Shown: positions 49,413 to 62,429, counted from the first letter of the stretch. The stretch: 64,000 nucleotides of DNA from JBBQZP01 sp038207585 (GCA_038207585.1 JBBQZP010000019.1:16286-80285), one strand, 5' to 3'. Made by a program: numbers and translations. Notes: generated by a model not told the origin, from the sequence alone.

Positions 49413-52400
49413 ATGACCAAATCGAGCAAGAAACGCGCATCACGAAAGAGGCCGAGGGCCGCTTCGGCGGTCGTCGCGGTCGTGGGTCCGGATTCGGTTG
49501 AAACGCAGCCGACGGCCGGCGCTGCACCTGATGCGGTTCTGCCGGACGTCGGAAGCCGGGCCCACGAACCGTCGGCGCCCGAGCCTGAAGCAAATGAAGC
49601 CGCACCCGAACCCGCCGCACCAAAGTCGGAGCCTGTGCCAGAGGTGACAGGCCCCGAACAGCCGGTGAAAACCGCCCCGGAAGGTTCTGCCAAACCCAAA
49701 CGCAAAAGCCGTCATCACCGGATGCGCCTGCCGGGAATGGTGGTTCTGGTTCTGCTGGCGATCGTGCTGGGGTTCGGGGTTCTGGCCCTTTCGGGACGGG
49801 CGATCAATCTGCCGGTCTGGGCCGTGGCCGAGGTTGAAAACCGCATCAACAAAGGCTTGCAAGGCACTGGTAGAAATTCGGTTTCTGTCGGTGGCATCGT
49901 CTTTACGATGGACCGGTCTTTCGTGCCGCAAATCGGTCTGCGCGATGTGCGGTTGCTGCGCCCCAAGGGTGAGGCGATCCTGACCCTGCCCGAAGCGCGC
50001 ATCGTGCTTGACCCGGGCGCGCTGCTCCACGCCAGCCTGCGGGTGCGTTCGCTTGCTGTGTCAGGCGTGCGGCTGCGGGCAGAGCGCGATGCGAACGGGC
50101 AATTCGATTTTGGCGTTCAAACCGGGAACGCTGCCCCGATGGGCACCTTTGCCGAAGTGCTGGATGCCGCTGACACGCTCTTTTCGACGCCCGCGCTGGC
50201 CGAATTACAGCAGATCACCGCCGAAGGCGTGTCACTTACCTTACGCGATGCGCGTGCCGACCGGGTATGGCAAGTGGGCGACGGACGCTTTGTTCTGGAA
50301 AACCGGCCCGATGCGCTGGCGATGGAAATGAGCCTGTCGCTGGTGGGCGGCGGAGCTGCTCCGGCGACGGCCAATGTAACGGTGGTCACGCAGAAAGACA
50401 GCTCCGAGGCCCGGCTGACCGCAACTGTGAATGATATCGCCGCCAGCGACATTGCCGCACAGGCCGCACCACTGGCGCTGCTGGGGGTGCTGGATGCGCA
50501 GGTGTCGGGGCAGATTTCCACAACGATCAGCGCGTCTGGCCTGATCGACACGCTGGACGGCGAACTCAGCATTGGCAAGGGTGCTTTGCAACCCACCCCG
50601 CAATCGCGCCCGTTGGTGTTTGATGCAGCCAAACTGTCGCTGGCATACGACCTTGCGACCCAGCGTATCACGCTGCGCGAGATCAGCGTGCAAAGCCCGT
50701 CGCTGCGTGCGCGGGCCTCGGGGCAGGTGCTGGTGCCGGGCATTGCCGCAGGCTTGCCGGATGCGTTTCTGGCGCAGGTCGACGTGGATCAGGTCATGGT
50801 TGATCCGGCGGGGCTGTTTACCGAGCCTGTCCGCTTTTCCGACGGCGCAGCCGATATCCGCATCCGGTTGAACCCGTTCCGGGTGGATATCGGGCAGGTG
50901 GCGTTGGTTGAGGGCAACCGGAGGCTGAACGCACGCGGGCATTTCACCGCCGGGGATGACGGCTGGCGCGCCAGTGTCGATATCGGGCTGAACGAGATCA
51001 CGCATGACCGGCTGCTGGCGCTGTGGCCGCTGGCTCTGGTGCCCAACACCCGCGCCTGGCTGGCCGAGAACGTGCAGGAGGGCCTTTTATCGGATGTGAA
51101 GGCCGCGATCCGGCTGGCACCTGATACCCCGCCGCGTGTGTCGCTGGGCTATGGGTTCTCGAAGGCCGACGTCAAATTCCTGCGCAGCCTGCCCCCCATT
51201 CAGCAGGGCGACGGCTATGCCAACCTGGAGGGCAACACCTATACGATGTACATGGATCAGGGGCAGGTTACACCGCCGCTTGGTGGGCCTATCAATATGA
51301 AGGGGTCGGTCTTTTCGGTGCTCGACATCCTGCAAAGCCCGGCACAGGCCGAAATCACGCTGAAAACAGACAGCACGCTGACGGCGACCCTGTCGCTGCT
51401 GGATGAAAAGCCGTTCAACTTTTTGACCAAGGCCGGGCGTCCGGTTGAACTTGGGCAGGGGCATGCGGTAGTGGAAACGCTGTTGCGCCTGCCCTTGGCC
51501 AAGAAGGTGCTGGTCGATGATGTGCATTATGATGTGGCGGGCACGCTGAGCGATGTTTCGTCCGACCTTCTGGTGCCCGGCAAGACCCTTACGGCAGCGG
51601 CGCTTTCGATCAACGCGACACCGGGCGGCATGGTGATTGCCGGGCCGGGGCGTCTGGGCAAAGTGCCGTTCAATGTGACTTACCGGCAAAGTTTTTCTGC
51701 CGCCGAACAGGGCCGGGGCAGCATCACGGGAACGGCCGAGTTGTCGCCCCTGACCGTGTCGGAGTTCGGGATCGGGTTGCCCGATGGCATGCTGTCAGGC
51801 AAGGGCACGGCGCAGATCAAGGTCGATCTGGCAAAGGCCGCAGCACCAAAGCTGACGCTGACATCGGATCTGCGCGGCGTCGGGTTGAAGCTGCCGGAAA
51901 TCGGTTGGACCAAGGCTGCGGGGGCCAAGGGCAAGCTTGCGCTGACCGCGCGTCTGGGCACGCCCCCTGCGGTGGACAGCATCAGCGTCGAGGGCGGCGG
52001 TTTGAAGGCGACGGGCAAGATCAGCCTGCGCCCCGGCGGCGGTCTTGATACGGCCCAGTTCAGCCGGGTGCAGATGTCGGACTGGCTGGATGCAAAGGTC
52101 ACGTTGACCGGGCAGGGCCGGAACGCCGCTGTGGGGGTTCAGGTCAACGGCGGCAGCATGGATCTGCGGCGCGCGGTGCTGGGGCAGGGCCGGGGTGGCA
52201 CGGCGGCGGGCAGCAAGATGCAGATCCGGCTGGACAGTCTGCGGGTGTCGGACAGCATCGCGCTGACCGGGTTTCGCGGCACCTTCGATCAATCGGGTGG
52301 CTTTGGCGGCACGTTCACGGCGGGTGTCAACGGGCAGGCGGCGGTGCAGGGTCGGGTTGCGCAATCCAAGGGCGGCACGGCGGTGCGCCTTACCTCGACC

Positions 52401-52955
52401 GATGCAGGGGCAGTGCTGGCGGCGGCGGGTATTTTCCCCAATGCGCGCGGCGGCGACATGGATCTGCAGTTGATCCCGCGCGGACCTGCGGGGCAGTATG
52501 ACGGCACCGTTACCGCCACCCAGTTCCGGGTGCGCAACACGCCGATTCTGGCCGAGCTTTTGAACGCGATCAGCGTGGTGGGGGCGCTGGACCAGTTGGC
52601 AAACTCGGGCCTCTTGTTCAGCAGCGCCGATGCGACATTCCGCCTGACCCCCGCCGCGATCGAACTGACCCAAGGGGCGGCGGTGGGCGCATCGCTGGGC
52701 GTGTCGATGGCCGGGCTGTATGAGGTCGACAGCAAGCGGCTGCGGATGCAGGGGGTGATCTCGCCGATCTATCTGGTCAACGGCATCGGTCAGCTGGTGT
52801 CCAAACCGGGCGAGGGGTTGTTCGGTTTCAACTACAAACTGAGCGGCACGGCGGATGCGCCAGAAGTATCGGTGAACCCCTTGTCGCTATTGACGCCCGG
52901 CATTTTCCGCGAGATTTTCCGCCGCCCACCGCCCGTGATCAAGGATGCCCCGTGA
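49413..52955 (+). CDS. YhdP/AsmA-like protein (DUF3971)
   Basis: 1180 residues. A disordered, Pro/Ala/Glu-rich N-terminus (1-100), one membrane helix (about 105-130), then a very long periplasmic region with DUF3971 and an AsmA_2-type C-terminal domain (LQLIPRGPAGQYDGTVTATQ, then GLFGFNYKLSGTADAPEVSV). AsmA/TamB/YhdP-type proteins form rod-like beta-taco bridges that carry phospholipids from inner to outer membrane. Start at 49413 (MTKSSKKRAS) with AAAGG upstream. Its end lies 10 bp from queA. Confidence 0.87.
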   Translation: MTKSSKKRASRKRPRAASAVVAVVGPDSVETQPTAGAAPDAVLPDVGSRAHEPSAPEPEANEAAPEPAAPKSEPVPEVTGPEQPVKTAPEGSAKPKRKSRHHRMRLPGMVVLVLLAIVLGFGVLALSGRAINLPVWAVAEVENRINKGLQGTGRNSVSVGGIVFTMDRSFVPQIGLRDVRLLRPKGEAILTLPEARIVLDPGALLHASLRVRSLAVSGVRLRAERDANGQFDFGVQTGNAAPMGTFAEVLDAADTLFSTPALAELQQITAEGVSLTLRDARADRVWQVGDGRFVLENRPDALAMEMSLSLVGGGAAPATANVTVVTQKDSSEARLTATVNDIAASDIAAQAAPLALLGVLDAQVSGQISTTISASGLIDTLDGELSIGKGALQPTPQSRPLVFDAAKLSLAYDLATQRITLREISVQSPSLRARASGQVLVPGIAAGLPDAFLAQVDVDQVMVDPAGLFTEPVRFSDGAADIRIRLNPFRVDIGQVALVEGNRRLNARGHFTAGDDGWRASVDIGLNEITHDRLLALWPLALVPNTRAWLAENVQEGLLSDVKAAIRLAPDTPPRVSLGYGFSKADVKFLRSLPPIQQGDGYANLEGNTYTMYMDQGQVTPPLGGPINMKGSVFSVLDILQSPAQAEITLKTDSTLTATLSLLDEKPFNFLTKAGRPVELGQGHAVVETLLRLPLAKKVLVDDVHYDVAGTLSDVSSDLLVPGKTLTAAALSINATPGGMVIAGPGRLGKVPFNVTYRQSFSAAEQGRGSITGTAELSPLTVSEFGIGLPDGMLSGKGTAQIKVDLAKAAAPKLTLTSDLRGVGLKLPEIGWTKAAGAKGKLALTARLGTPPAVDSISVEGGGLKATGKISLRPGGGLDTAQFSRVQMSDWLDAKVTLTGQGRNAAVGVQVNGGSMDLRRAVLGQGRGGTAAGSKMQIRLDSLRVSDSIALTGFRGTFDQSGGFGGTFTAGVNGQAAVQGRVAQSKGGTAVRLTSTDAGAVLAAAGIFPNARGGDMDLQLIPRGPAGQYDGTVTATQFRVRNTPILAELLNAISVVGALDQLANSGLLFSSADATFRLTPAAIELTQGAAVGASLGVSMAGLYEVDSKRLRMQGVISPIYLVNGIGQLVSKPGEGLFGFNYKLSGTADAPEVSVNPLSLLTPGIFREIFRRPPPVIKDAP

Positions 52956-52965
52956 AGGTCGCGCA

Positions 52966-54027
52966 ATGAAACTTTCCGATTTCGATTTCGATCTGCCCGA
53001 AGGTTTGATTGCGACCCGGCCCGCGCGCCCGCGCACCTCGGCGCGGCTGTTGCTGGCCGATGGGGACGCGATCACCGATCTGCATGTGCGCGATCTGGTC
53101 GATCTGTTCCGCGTGGGCGACCGACTGGTTTTGAACAACACCCGCGTCATCCCGGCGCGGCTGACGGGCCACCGCGACCGAATGTCCGGTCAGGGTCTGG
53201 TCACGGCGAAGATCGAGGTGACGCTGCTGGAGCCTGTGGCGCAGGGCGGTTGGCGTGCCCTTGCAAAACCCCTGCGCAAGCTGGCGGTGGGTGAGGTGAT
53301 CCGGTTTTCCGATGCCCTTTCGGCAACCGTTCTGGAAAAGGATGACGCCGATCTGCGGCTTGACTTCAACCTTGCGGGCGGTGATTTCGATGCGGCAATG
53401 GCACAGGCCGGGGTGATGCCGCTGCCGCCTTACATTGCCGCCAAACGCGCGCCCGATGCGCAGGATGCGACCGATTACCAGACCGTGTTCGCCCGCCATT
53501 CGGGGGCTGTGGCCGCCCCCACAGCCTCGTTGCATTTCGACGCCGAATTGCTGGCGGCGCTGGCGGCCAAGGGGGTCAGCTTTACCGAAGTCACCCTGCA
53601 TGTTGGCGCAGGCACGTTCCTGCCCGTGAAGGTGCAGGATGTGACGACGCACCGCATGCATGCCGAATGGGGCGAGGTGACACCACAGGCCGCCGCCGAG
53701 ATCAATGCGACCAAGGCGGCGGGTGGGCGGGTCATTCCGGTGGGCACCACCGCTTTGCGGCTGATCGAATCGGCGGCCACGGACGCAGGCGTGCAGCCAT
53801 GGTCGGGGCCGACTGATATTTTCATCTATCCGGGCTTCCGGTTTCGGGTGACAGACGCGCTGATGACCAATTTCCACCTGCCAAAATCCACCCTGCTGAT
53901 GCTGGTGTCCGCACTGATCGGCAAGGCGCGGGTCGACCGCATCTATGCGCATGCCGTGGCGCAGGGATATCGGTTCTTTTCTTACGGCGACGCCTCGCTT
54001 TTGATCCCTGCGGCGGAAAACCCCTAG
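52966..54027 (+). CDS. queA: tRNA preQ1(34) S-adenosylmethionine ribosyltransferase-isomerase
   Basis: 353 residues. It begins MKLSDFDFDLPEGLIATRPA, family-typical, with LVLNNTRVIPARLTGH near residue 55, LHFDAELLAAL and the C-terminal SLLIPAA. QueA adds the cyclopentene precursor to preQ1 in tRNA, giving epoxyqueuosine. The start at 52966 gives the canonical N-terminus; an in-frame start 21 bp earlier overlaps the preceding gene. Follows it by 10 bp. Confidence 0.93.
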   Translation: MKLSDFDFDLPEGLIATRPARPRTSARLLLADGDAITDLHVRDLVDLFRVGDRLVLNNTRVIPARLTGHRDRMSGQGLVTAKIEVTLLEPVAQGGWRALAKPLRKLAVGEVIRFSDALSATVLEKDDADLRLDFNLAGGDFDAAMAQAGVMPLPPYIAAKRAPDAQDATDYQTVFARHSGAVAAPTASLHFDAELLAALAAKGVSFTEVTLHVGAGTFLPVKVQDVTTHRMHAEWGEVTPQAAAEINATKAAGGRVIPVGTTALRLIESAATDAGVQPWSGPTDIFIYPGFRFRVTDALMTNFHLPKSTLLMLVSALIGKARVDRIYAHAVAQGYRFFSYGDASLLIPAAENP

Positions 54028-54099
54028 GCTGCGTCGGCGGTGGGGTGGCATTGAGGGCCGCTTCCCTGTAGCGAATGGTCAGATGATCCGGGGGCCCGC

Positions 54100-55359
54100 A
54101 TGCTTGTTGTCTTGAAAAGTTCCTGGGCGCTTTTGCTGGGCATGATGCTTTTGATGCTGGGCAACGGCATGCAGGGCACGCTTTTGGGCATCCGCGGCGG
54201 GATCGAGAATTTCACGACCCTGCAGATGTCGATCGTGATGTCATGCTATTTCGTGGGCTTCCTGTTCGGGTCGCGCATGGCCCCCGAGATGATCCGCCGC
54301 GTCGGGCATGTGCGGGTGTTTGCGGCGCTGGGGTCGATGATTTCCGCCGTGCTGATCATGTATGCCGTAGCGCCGGACTGGATTGCATGGGCACTGATGC
54401 GGGTGCTGATCGGGTTTTCGTTTTCGGGGGTTTATATCACCGCCGAAAGCTGGCTGAACTCCGCCTCGACCAACGAGACACGGGGGCAGGCGCTGTCATT
54501 ATACCTGATCATGCAGATGATCGGCATCATCGCGGCGCAGGTGCTGCTGAACGTGGGCGATCCGTCGGGGTTCATCCTGTTCGTGATCCCGTCGATTCTG
54601 GTGTCGCTGGCGTTCACACCGATCCTTCTGTCGGTGTCACCCGCGCCCGCCTTTGCAACCACAAAACCGCTTAGCTTCAAACGGCTTTTCAAAGCGTCGC
54701 CATTGGGTTGCGTGGGGATGTTCATTCTTGGTGGCATCTTTTCGGCGCAGTTCGGTATGGCGTCTGTCTGGGGCACGCAGGCGGGGCTGTCGATCCGCGA
54801 CATCTCGATCTTCGTGGCGTTCATCTATGTCGGCGGGTTGGTGCTGCAATACCCGATCGGCTGGCTGTCCGACCGGATGGACCGCCGCCGGGTCATTCTG
54901 TGGCTGTCGGTCGCGGGGGCGATTTTCCTGATGATCCCGGTGATTTACGGCGCGTTGCCGTTCACCGATACACCCTTTGCGCTGCTGGTCTTTGTCGGCG
55001 CGATGGGGGGCGGGATTTCAAACCCGCTTTATTCACTGCTGCTGGCCTATGTGAATGATTATCTGGACAATTCCGATATGGCAGCGGCCTCGGCGGGGTT
55101 GATGTTCATCAACGGGCTGGGCGCGATTGGCGGGCCGATCATCACCGGATACATCATGGCCGCGATGGGGCCGGACGGGTTTTTCCTGTTCATGGCGGTG
55201 CTTTTTGCGGTGCTTGCGGGTTATACCGCATGGCGGATGTCGCGCCGTCGCACCACGCCTGATGCGCAGGGCACCTTTACTCCGATGTCGCCCAATGTCT
55301 CTGCCGTGGCGATTGAGGCAGCACTCGAGAAAAGCGAGGAAACCGCGCGCCGGGTGTGA
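54100..55359 (+). CDS. MFS transporter (YcaD-like)
   Basis: 419 residues, 12 membrane segments. GSRMAPEMIRRVGHVRVFAA between helices 2 and 3 is the MFS motif A region, and GWLSDRMDRRRVILW the second copy. FSGVYITAESWLNSASTNETRGQAL resembles the YcaD/MFS_1 subgroup. The last 30 residues form a polar cytoplasmic tail. The substrate is unknown. Starts 72 bp after queA. Confidence 0.85.
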   Translation: MLVVLKSSWALLLGMMLLMLGNGMQGTLLGIRGGIENFTTLQMSIVMSCYFVGFLFGSRMAPEMIRRVGHVRVFAALGSMISAVLIMYAVAPDWIAWALMRVLIGFSFSGVYITAESWLNSASTNETRGQALSLYLIMQMIGIIAAQVLLNVGDPSGFILFVIPSILVSLAFTPILLSVSPAPAFATTKPLSFKRLFKASPLGCVGMFILGGIFSAQFGMASVWGTQAGLSIRDISIFVAFIYVGGLVLQYPIGWLSDRMDRRRVILWLSVAGAIFLMIPVIYGALPFTDTPFALLVFVGAMGGGISNPLYSLLLAYVNDYLDNSDMAAASAGLMFINGLGAIGGPIITGYIMAAMGPDGFFLFMAVLFAVLAGYTAWRMSRRRTTPDAQGTFTPMSPNVSAVAIEAALEKSEETARRV

Positions 55360-55412
55360 GCGTTTGCTCTGCGCGGCCAAAGCTGGCACGCTGGCCCAAA
55401 GTGGAGGCGAAT

Positions 55413-55982
55413 ATGTCTGACCCGGTTGAGGTTCTGGATTTCTGGCTGGGCGAGATTGGCCCTGACGGATGGTATGCGGGCGGTGACGCATTGGACGCGC
55501 GTGTTCGCGGCCGCTTTGCCGAGTTGTGGCAGGCGGCGATGGATGGCGGGTTGGAGCATTGGGTTGACGGGGCGGCGGGCACGCTGGCCTATCTGATTGT
55601 CACCGACCAGTTCCCGCGCAACATGTTCCGGGGTGAGGCGAAGGCCTTTGCCAGCGACCCCCTGGCGCGCGCCGCCGCCCGAACGGCGCTTGAGGCGGGC
55701 TGGGACATGGATGCCCCCGAACCCGAGCGGCAGTTTTTCTACATGCCCTTCGAGCATTCCGAAGATACCGCCGATCAGGCGCTTGCCGTCAGTCTGATCA
55801 CCGAGCGGATGCCCGGCGATGCGGAAAAGGCCCTGCACGCGCGCGCGCATCAAGAGATCATTGCCCGCTTTGGCCGCTTTCCACCCCGCAATGCGGCTTT
55901 GGGGCGCGATACGACGCCAGACGAGCAGGAATTTCTGGACAATGGCGGCTACGGCGCAGTGGTGCGGGCGCTGACGGACTAG
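55413..55982 (+). CDS. DUF924 family protein
   Basis: 189 residues. VLDFWLGEIGPDGWYAG at the start, LIVTDQFPRNMFRGEAKAFA, RQFFYMPFEHSEDTADQ and FGRFPPRNAALGRDTTPDE are all DUF924 hallmarks. The fold is a TPR-like helical bundle; no function is established. GTGGAGG lies 8 bp before the ATG at 55413. Confidence 0.9.
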   Translation: MSDPVEVLDFWLGEIGPDGWYAGGDALDARVRGRFAELWQAAMDGGLEHWVDGAAGTLAYLIVTDQFPRNMFRGEAKAFASDPLARAAARTALEAGWDMDAPEPERQFFYMPFEHSEDTADQALAVSLITERMPGDAEKALHARAHQEIIARFGRFPPRNAALGRDTTPDEQEFLDNGGYGAVVRALTD

Positions 55983-56076
55983 CTATGCACCCGGCGCATG
56001 GCCCTGCGCCTGTGGGTTGGTTGCTCGCCCCGGTGGAATGGTTTAGCATCAAACTACTTTTTCCGGGGAGGATAAG

Positions 56077-57471
56077 ATGGCGGCCAAGACGTTTGACATG
56101 ATCGTGATAGGTGCGGGGCCCGGCGGCTATGTGGCCGCCATTCGGGGAGCGCAACTGGGGTTGAACGTCGCAATCATTGAACGTGAAAATCTAGGCGGCA
56201 TTTGCCTCAACTGGGGGTGTATTCCCACCAAGGCGATGCTGCGGTCGGCCGAAGTCTTTCACCTGATGCACCGCGCCAAGGAATTCGGCCTGAAGGCCGA
56301 GGGGGTCAGCTATGACCTGCCCGCCGTCATTGCCCGCTCACGCGGGGTGGCAAAACAGCTTTCCGGCGGCATCGGGCATCTGATGAAAAGGAACAAGATC
56401 ACCGTCTTTATGGGCGAGGCGACCTTGCCCGCCAAAGGCCGCGTTTCAGTGAAAACCGACAAGGGGTCGGAAGATCTTGAGGCCAAGAACATCATCCTTG
56501 CCACAGGCGCGCGCGCCCGCAACCTGCCGGGGCTTGAGGCCGATGGCGATCTGGTCTGGGCCTACCGCGACGCGCTGGTTGCCAAGCGGATGCCGAAAAA
56601 GCTGCTGGTCATCGGGTCGGGGGCCATTGGTATAGAGTTCGCCAGCTTCTTCAATACTTTGGGGGCGGATACGACGGTGGTTGAGGTGATGGACCGTATC
56701 CTGCCCGTGGAAGATGCCGAAGTCAGCGCCTTCGCCAAAAAGGCGTTCGTGAAGCAGGGCATGAAGATCCACGAGAAAACCACGGTCAAGAAACTGGACC
56801 GCGGGCAAGGTAAAGTCACCGCCCATCTGGAATCGAACGGCAAGGTTGAAACGGCTGAATTTGACACCGTCATTTCCGCCGTGGGCATTGTTGGCAACGT
56901 CGAAAATCTGGGGCTTGAGGCGTTGGGCGTGAAAATCGACCGCACCCACGTTGTGACCGACGAATTCTGCCGCACGGGGGTTGAGGGGCTTTATGCCATC
57001 GGCGACATTGCGGGAGCGCCGTGGCTGGCGCACAAGGCAAGCCACGAGGGCACGATGGTGGCCGAACTGATCGCAGGCAAACATCCGCATCCGATCAAGC
57101 CGAATTCCATCGCAGGCTGCACCTATTGCAACCCGCAAGTCGCGAGCGTGGGCCTGACCGAGGCGCGCGCGAAAGAGGCGGGGCATGATATCAAGGTTGG
57201 CCGCTTTCCCTTTATCGGCAACGGCAAGGCGATTGCCTTGGGCGAGGCCGAAGGTTTCATCAAGACCATTTTCGATGCCAAAACCGGCGAACTTCTGGGC
57301 GCGCATATGATCGGGGCCGAAGTCACCGAACTGATTCAGGGCTATATCATCGGCCGCACGCTGGAGACGACCGAGGCCGAGCTGATGGAAACCGTTTTCC
57401 CGCATCCGACGCTTTCGGAAATGATGCACGAGGCGGTGCTGGATGCCTACGGTCGCGCGATCCACTTCTGA
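56077..57471 (+). CDS. lpdA: Dihydrolipoyl dehydrogenase
   Basis: 464 residues. FAD motif GAGPGG (12-17), redox disulfide C43-C48 (GGICLNWGCIPTKA), NAD motif VIGSGAIGIEFASFF, and C-terminal HPTLSEMMHEAV with the His-Glu pair. E3 of pyruvate, 2-oxoglutarate or branched-chain dehydrogenases, or of glycine cleavage. The Leu-Asn-Trp spacer is the LpdA-3-like pattern (LNVG is commoner). It stands away from any E1/E2 gene. GGGGAGG lies 6 bp before the ATG. Confidence 0.93.
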   Translation: MAAKTFDMIVIGAGPGGYVAAIRGAQLGLNVAIIERENLGGICLNWGCIPTKAMLRSAEVFHLMHRAKEFGLKAEGVSYDLPAVIARSRGVAKQLSGGIGHLMKRNKITVFMGEATLPAKGRVSVKTDKGSEDLEAKNIILATGARARNLPGLEADGDLVWAYRDALVAKRMPKKLLVIGSGAIGIEFASFFNTLGADTTVVEVMDRILPVEDAEVSAFAKKAFVKQGMKIHEKTTVKKLDRGQGKVTAHLESNGKVETAEFDTVISAVGIVGNVENLGLEALGVKIDRTHVVTDEFCRTGVEGLYAIGDIAGAPWLAHKASHEGTMVAELIAGKHPHPIKPNSIAGCTYCNPQVASVGLTEARAKEAGHDIKVGRFPFIGNGKAIALGEAEGFIKTIFDAKTGELLGAHMIGAEVTELIQGYIIGRTLETTEAELMETVFPHPTLSEMMHEAVLDAYGRAIHF

Positions 57472-57480
57472 GCCCGCGCG

Positions 57481-58650
57481 ATGAGCCTGCGCAATGCGCT
57501 GATCGTGATGGCGGTGTATTGCGCGGGCCTTGGGGCTGCCGCGCAATTCGGCAAGATCTCGATCCTGTTCAATGATTTAACCCGGGTCTACGCGGGCCGC
57601 AGCCCGGTTGAGATGGGCTGGATGGTCAGCATCGTCGGACTGGTGGGCCTGATTTTCGGGGTGATCGCTGGCGTTGTGGTTGTGCCGTTCGGCCTGCGCC
57701 GGGCGTTGGTTTCGGCGCTGTGCGTGGCGGCGGGGGCCTCGGTGGTGCAATCCACGTTGCCGCCTTATCCCGTGATGATGGCGCTGCGGGTGATCGAGGG
57801 CGCGTCGCATCTGGTGATCGTGGTCTGCGGCCCGGTGTTCATGGCGCGGGCCGCCACGCCGCGCAGTCTGGGGTTGGTGATGGCGATCTGGGGCAGTTTC
57901 TTCGGCCTCTCCTATGCCGGACTGGCCGCAATTGCCCCGATGATCGCCACGCGTTTCGGGCTTGGTGCGGTGTTTGATGGCCATGCCCTTTGGATGTCGC
58001 TTTGTGCGTTGGCGCTGTGGCTGTTGCTGCCCGCCGACCCGCCGCGACTGCGCGGACAGACAGGCGGGGTGCTGGAGCGCCATGCGATGATCTATGCCTC
58101 GCCCCGGCTGGCCACGGCTGGCCTTGGGTTCTTCTTTTACACCGTTGTTTTCGTGGCTCTTTTGACACTTCTGCCGCCTCAGATTGCGCCCGCGCAGCGT
58201 GCGACGGTCAGCTTCTGGCTGCCGCTTGCACCGATTCTGGTGTCGCTGACGCTGGGGGTCTGGGTGCTGCGGTATCTGCCTGCGGTGCGCACGGTGCAGA
58301 TCGGCTTTGCGCTGGCCGCCGCTGCATCTGTGGCGCTTTGGGCGCTGTGGGGCACCGGTTGGCCGATGGCTGTGGCGGCACTGTGCCTGCTGGGCGCATA
58401 CGGTCTGGTGCAGGGCGCGTCTTTCGCGGCGATTGCGCAACTGAACCCCGCGCCGCAGGATCGGGCGATGGCCGCAGGGGCCATGGCGCAGATGGGCAAT
58501 GTGGGCACAGTGACCGGCACGCCGATGCTTGCCTTTCTGCTGGGGCACGGGCAGGCGGGGGCGGTTCTGCTGTTCTGCCTGCCGTTCTGCCTTGCCGGAA
58601 TCGCACTGCATCAGCTTCAGGTCGTCCGTCGCGCGCGAATTCCGGCATAA
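57481..58650 (+). CDS. MFS transporter
   Basis: 389 residues with 12 hydrophobic segments. The loop VPFGLRRALVSALCVAAGA between helices 2 and 3 holds a weak motif A. It starts 10 bp after lpdA and is probably co-transcribed. Alternative name and substrate cannot be given. The stop TAA directly adjoins the LexA-type box of uvrA. Confidence 0.82.
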   Translation: MSLRNALIVMAVYCAGLGAAAQFGKISILFNDLTRVYAGRSPVEMGWMVSIVGLVGLIFGVIAGVVVVPFGLRRALVSALCVAAGASVVQSTLPPYPVMMALRVIEGASHLVIVVCGPVFMARAATPRSLGLVMAIWGSFFGLSYAGLAAIAPMIATRFGLGAVFDGHALWMSLCALALWLLLPADPPRLRGQTGGVLERHAMIYASPRLATAGLGFFFYTVVFVALLTLLPPQIAPAQRATVSFWLPLAPILVSLTLGVWVLRYLPAVRTVQIGFALAAAASVALWALWGTGWPMAVAALCLLGAYGLVQGASFAAIAQLNPAPQDRAMAAGAMAQMGNVGTVTGTPMLAFLLGHGQAGAVLLFCLPFCLAGIALHQLQVVRRARIPA

Positions 58651-58665
58651 GTTCACACTTCGTTC
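58651..58665 (+). promoter_or_regulatory. LexA (SOS) box upstream of uvrA
   Basis: GTTCACACTTCGTTC fits the alphaproteobacterial LexA operator, a direct repeat GTTC-N7-GTTC, exactly. It lies 65 bp upstream of the uvrA ATG. uvrA belongs to the SOS regulon in Rhodobacter and relatives. Confidence 0.8.
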
Positions 58666-58729
58666 ACATTTTCCGATTGGAGACTCAGGCCGCGCGCCCT
58701 ATGTTCAGAACGTTGAAGTGGGGTGTGAT

Positions 58730-61594
<2,865 letters not shown>

Positions 61595-61602
61595 GGGCCC
61601 GG

Positions 61603-61624
61603 CCTCGGGGGGCATCGAGCCCCC
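61603..61624. terminator. GC-rich hairpin after uvrA (dispersed element)
   Basis: Stem GGGGGC/GCCCCC with loop ATCGA, preceded by GGCCTC. It is the reverse complement of the element at 6573-6595. 14 bp from the uvrA stop; no clear T-run. Confidence 0.55.
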
Positions 61625-61989
61625 GCTTGGCCGGGCTGACGTATCCGCTTTGGGCGCAGGCCGTGCCTTGCTGATGGGGAAGAGCCTCGGGTAGAATAGC
61701 CGGGGTATACGTTTGAAATCATGGTGTTGGCGCTCCAACTTCGATGACCACGGCCACGCGCCTTATGAATGGGACGTCACGGGCGCATATTTTCATCAGT
61801 TTCGGCGGAGAAATGTCGTTTCTCAGCGGCTTCGGATCCCGGGGTTTCTCTCAGAAAACAGCGTGATCCTAAGCTCCTTTAAGAGCGGCATGCGGCGTGC
61901 GGCCTCAACACTTGCGCGGAAACTGAAGCTGAGAGGGGGCGAACGCGGGGTAGTATGTCCCGCAATCTGGTATTCTAAGGGTGATTTTG
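61625..61989. other. Non-coding or decayed stretch after uvrA
   Basis: One plus-strand frame (61713-61997) has a weakly IS110-like passage near its end (KSGMRRAASTLARKLKL), but I cannot support a call. Otherwise nothing recognised. Start of the decayed tail of the window. Confidence 0.5.
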
Positions 61990-62429
61990 CAGGATGAAAG
62001 TCTATCAGAAAGTGCAGAAATCTTAACCAATGTTCCGGCAATGCCACGGTGTCTGCCTGCGTTGTTCTGACAGAGATGCCAGAACTGGGGACGCTCTCGG
62101 GCAAGCAAGCGGCGTCTCTGGCTGGCCTCGCGCCCCCCCCTTGGCCCATTGCTGAGCAATACCTTGCCGGGCAACGAATGTCACGACAACCGGGGAAATG
62201 GCTCGGGCGAGAGGATATTCGCGGCGGTCGCGCAGAAATTCGGTGGTCCTTGAATTTGTCGGCGGTAGTCACAACACGCTTCAATCCCAACACGGAAGCG
62301 AAATATGATCAGTTGGTTGCATCTGGAAAGTGCAAGAAGCCAGCGATAACCGCAATCGTGGGAAAGCTCTTTGTCATTGCAAGTTTACCCCTGAAACATT
62401 GCAGAAATTGGACAAGAATTCAACTTTGA
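61990..62429 (+). pseudogene. IS110 family transposase remnant (C-terminal part)
   Basis: A frame from 62049 reads TEMPELGTLSGKQAASLAGL, GRED-IRGGRAEIR, VTTRFNPNTEAKYDQLVAS-GK and ITAIVGKLFVIA, the C-terminal Transposase_20 part of IS110 proteins. Upstream, SESAEILTNVPAMP in another frame matches the preceding segment (normally AEILT-x-IPG), so a frameshift lies near 62045. About 15 extra residues after LAGLAP mark an insertion, and the catalytic N-terminal half is missing. It cannot produce transposase. Confidence 0.72.

Noticed and set aside
58529..58729. 67-codon N-terminal extension of uvrA
   Set aside because: It overlaps the MFS gene in another frame and crosses the LexA box; UvrA proteins begin at the ATG at 58730.
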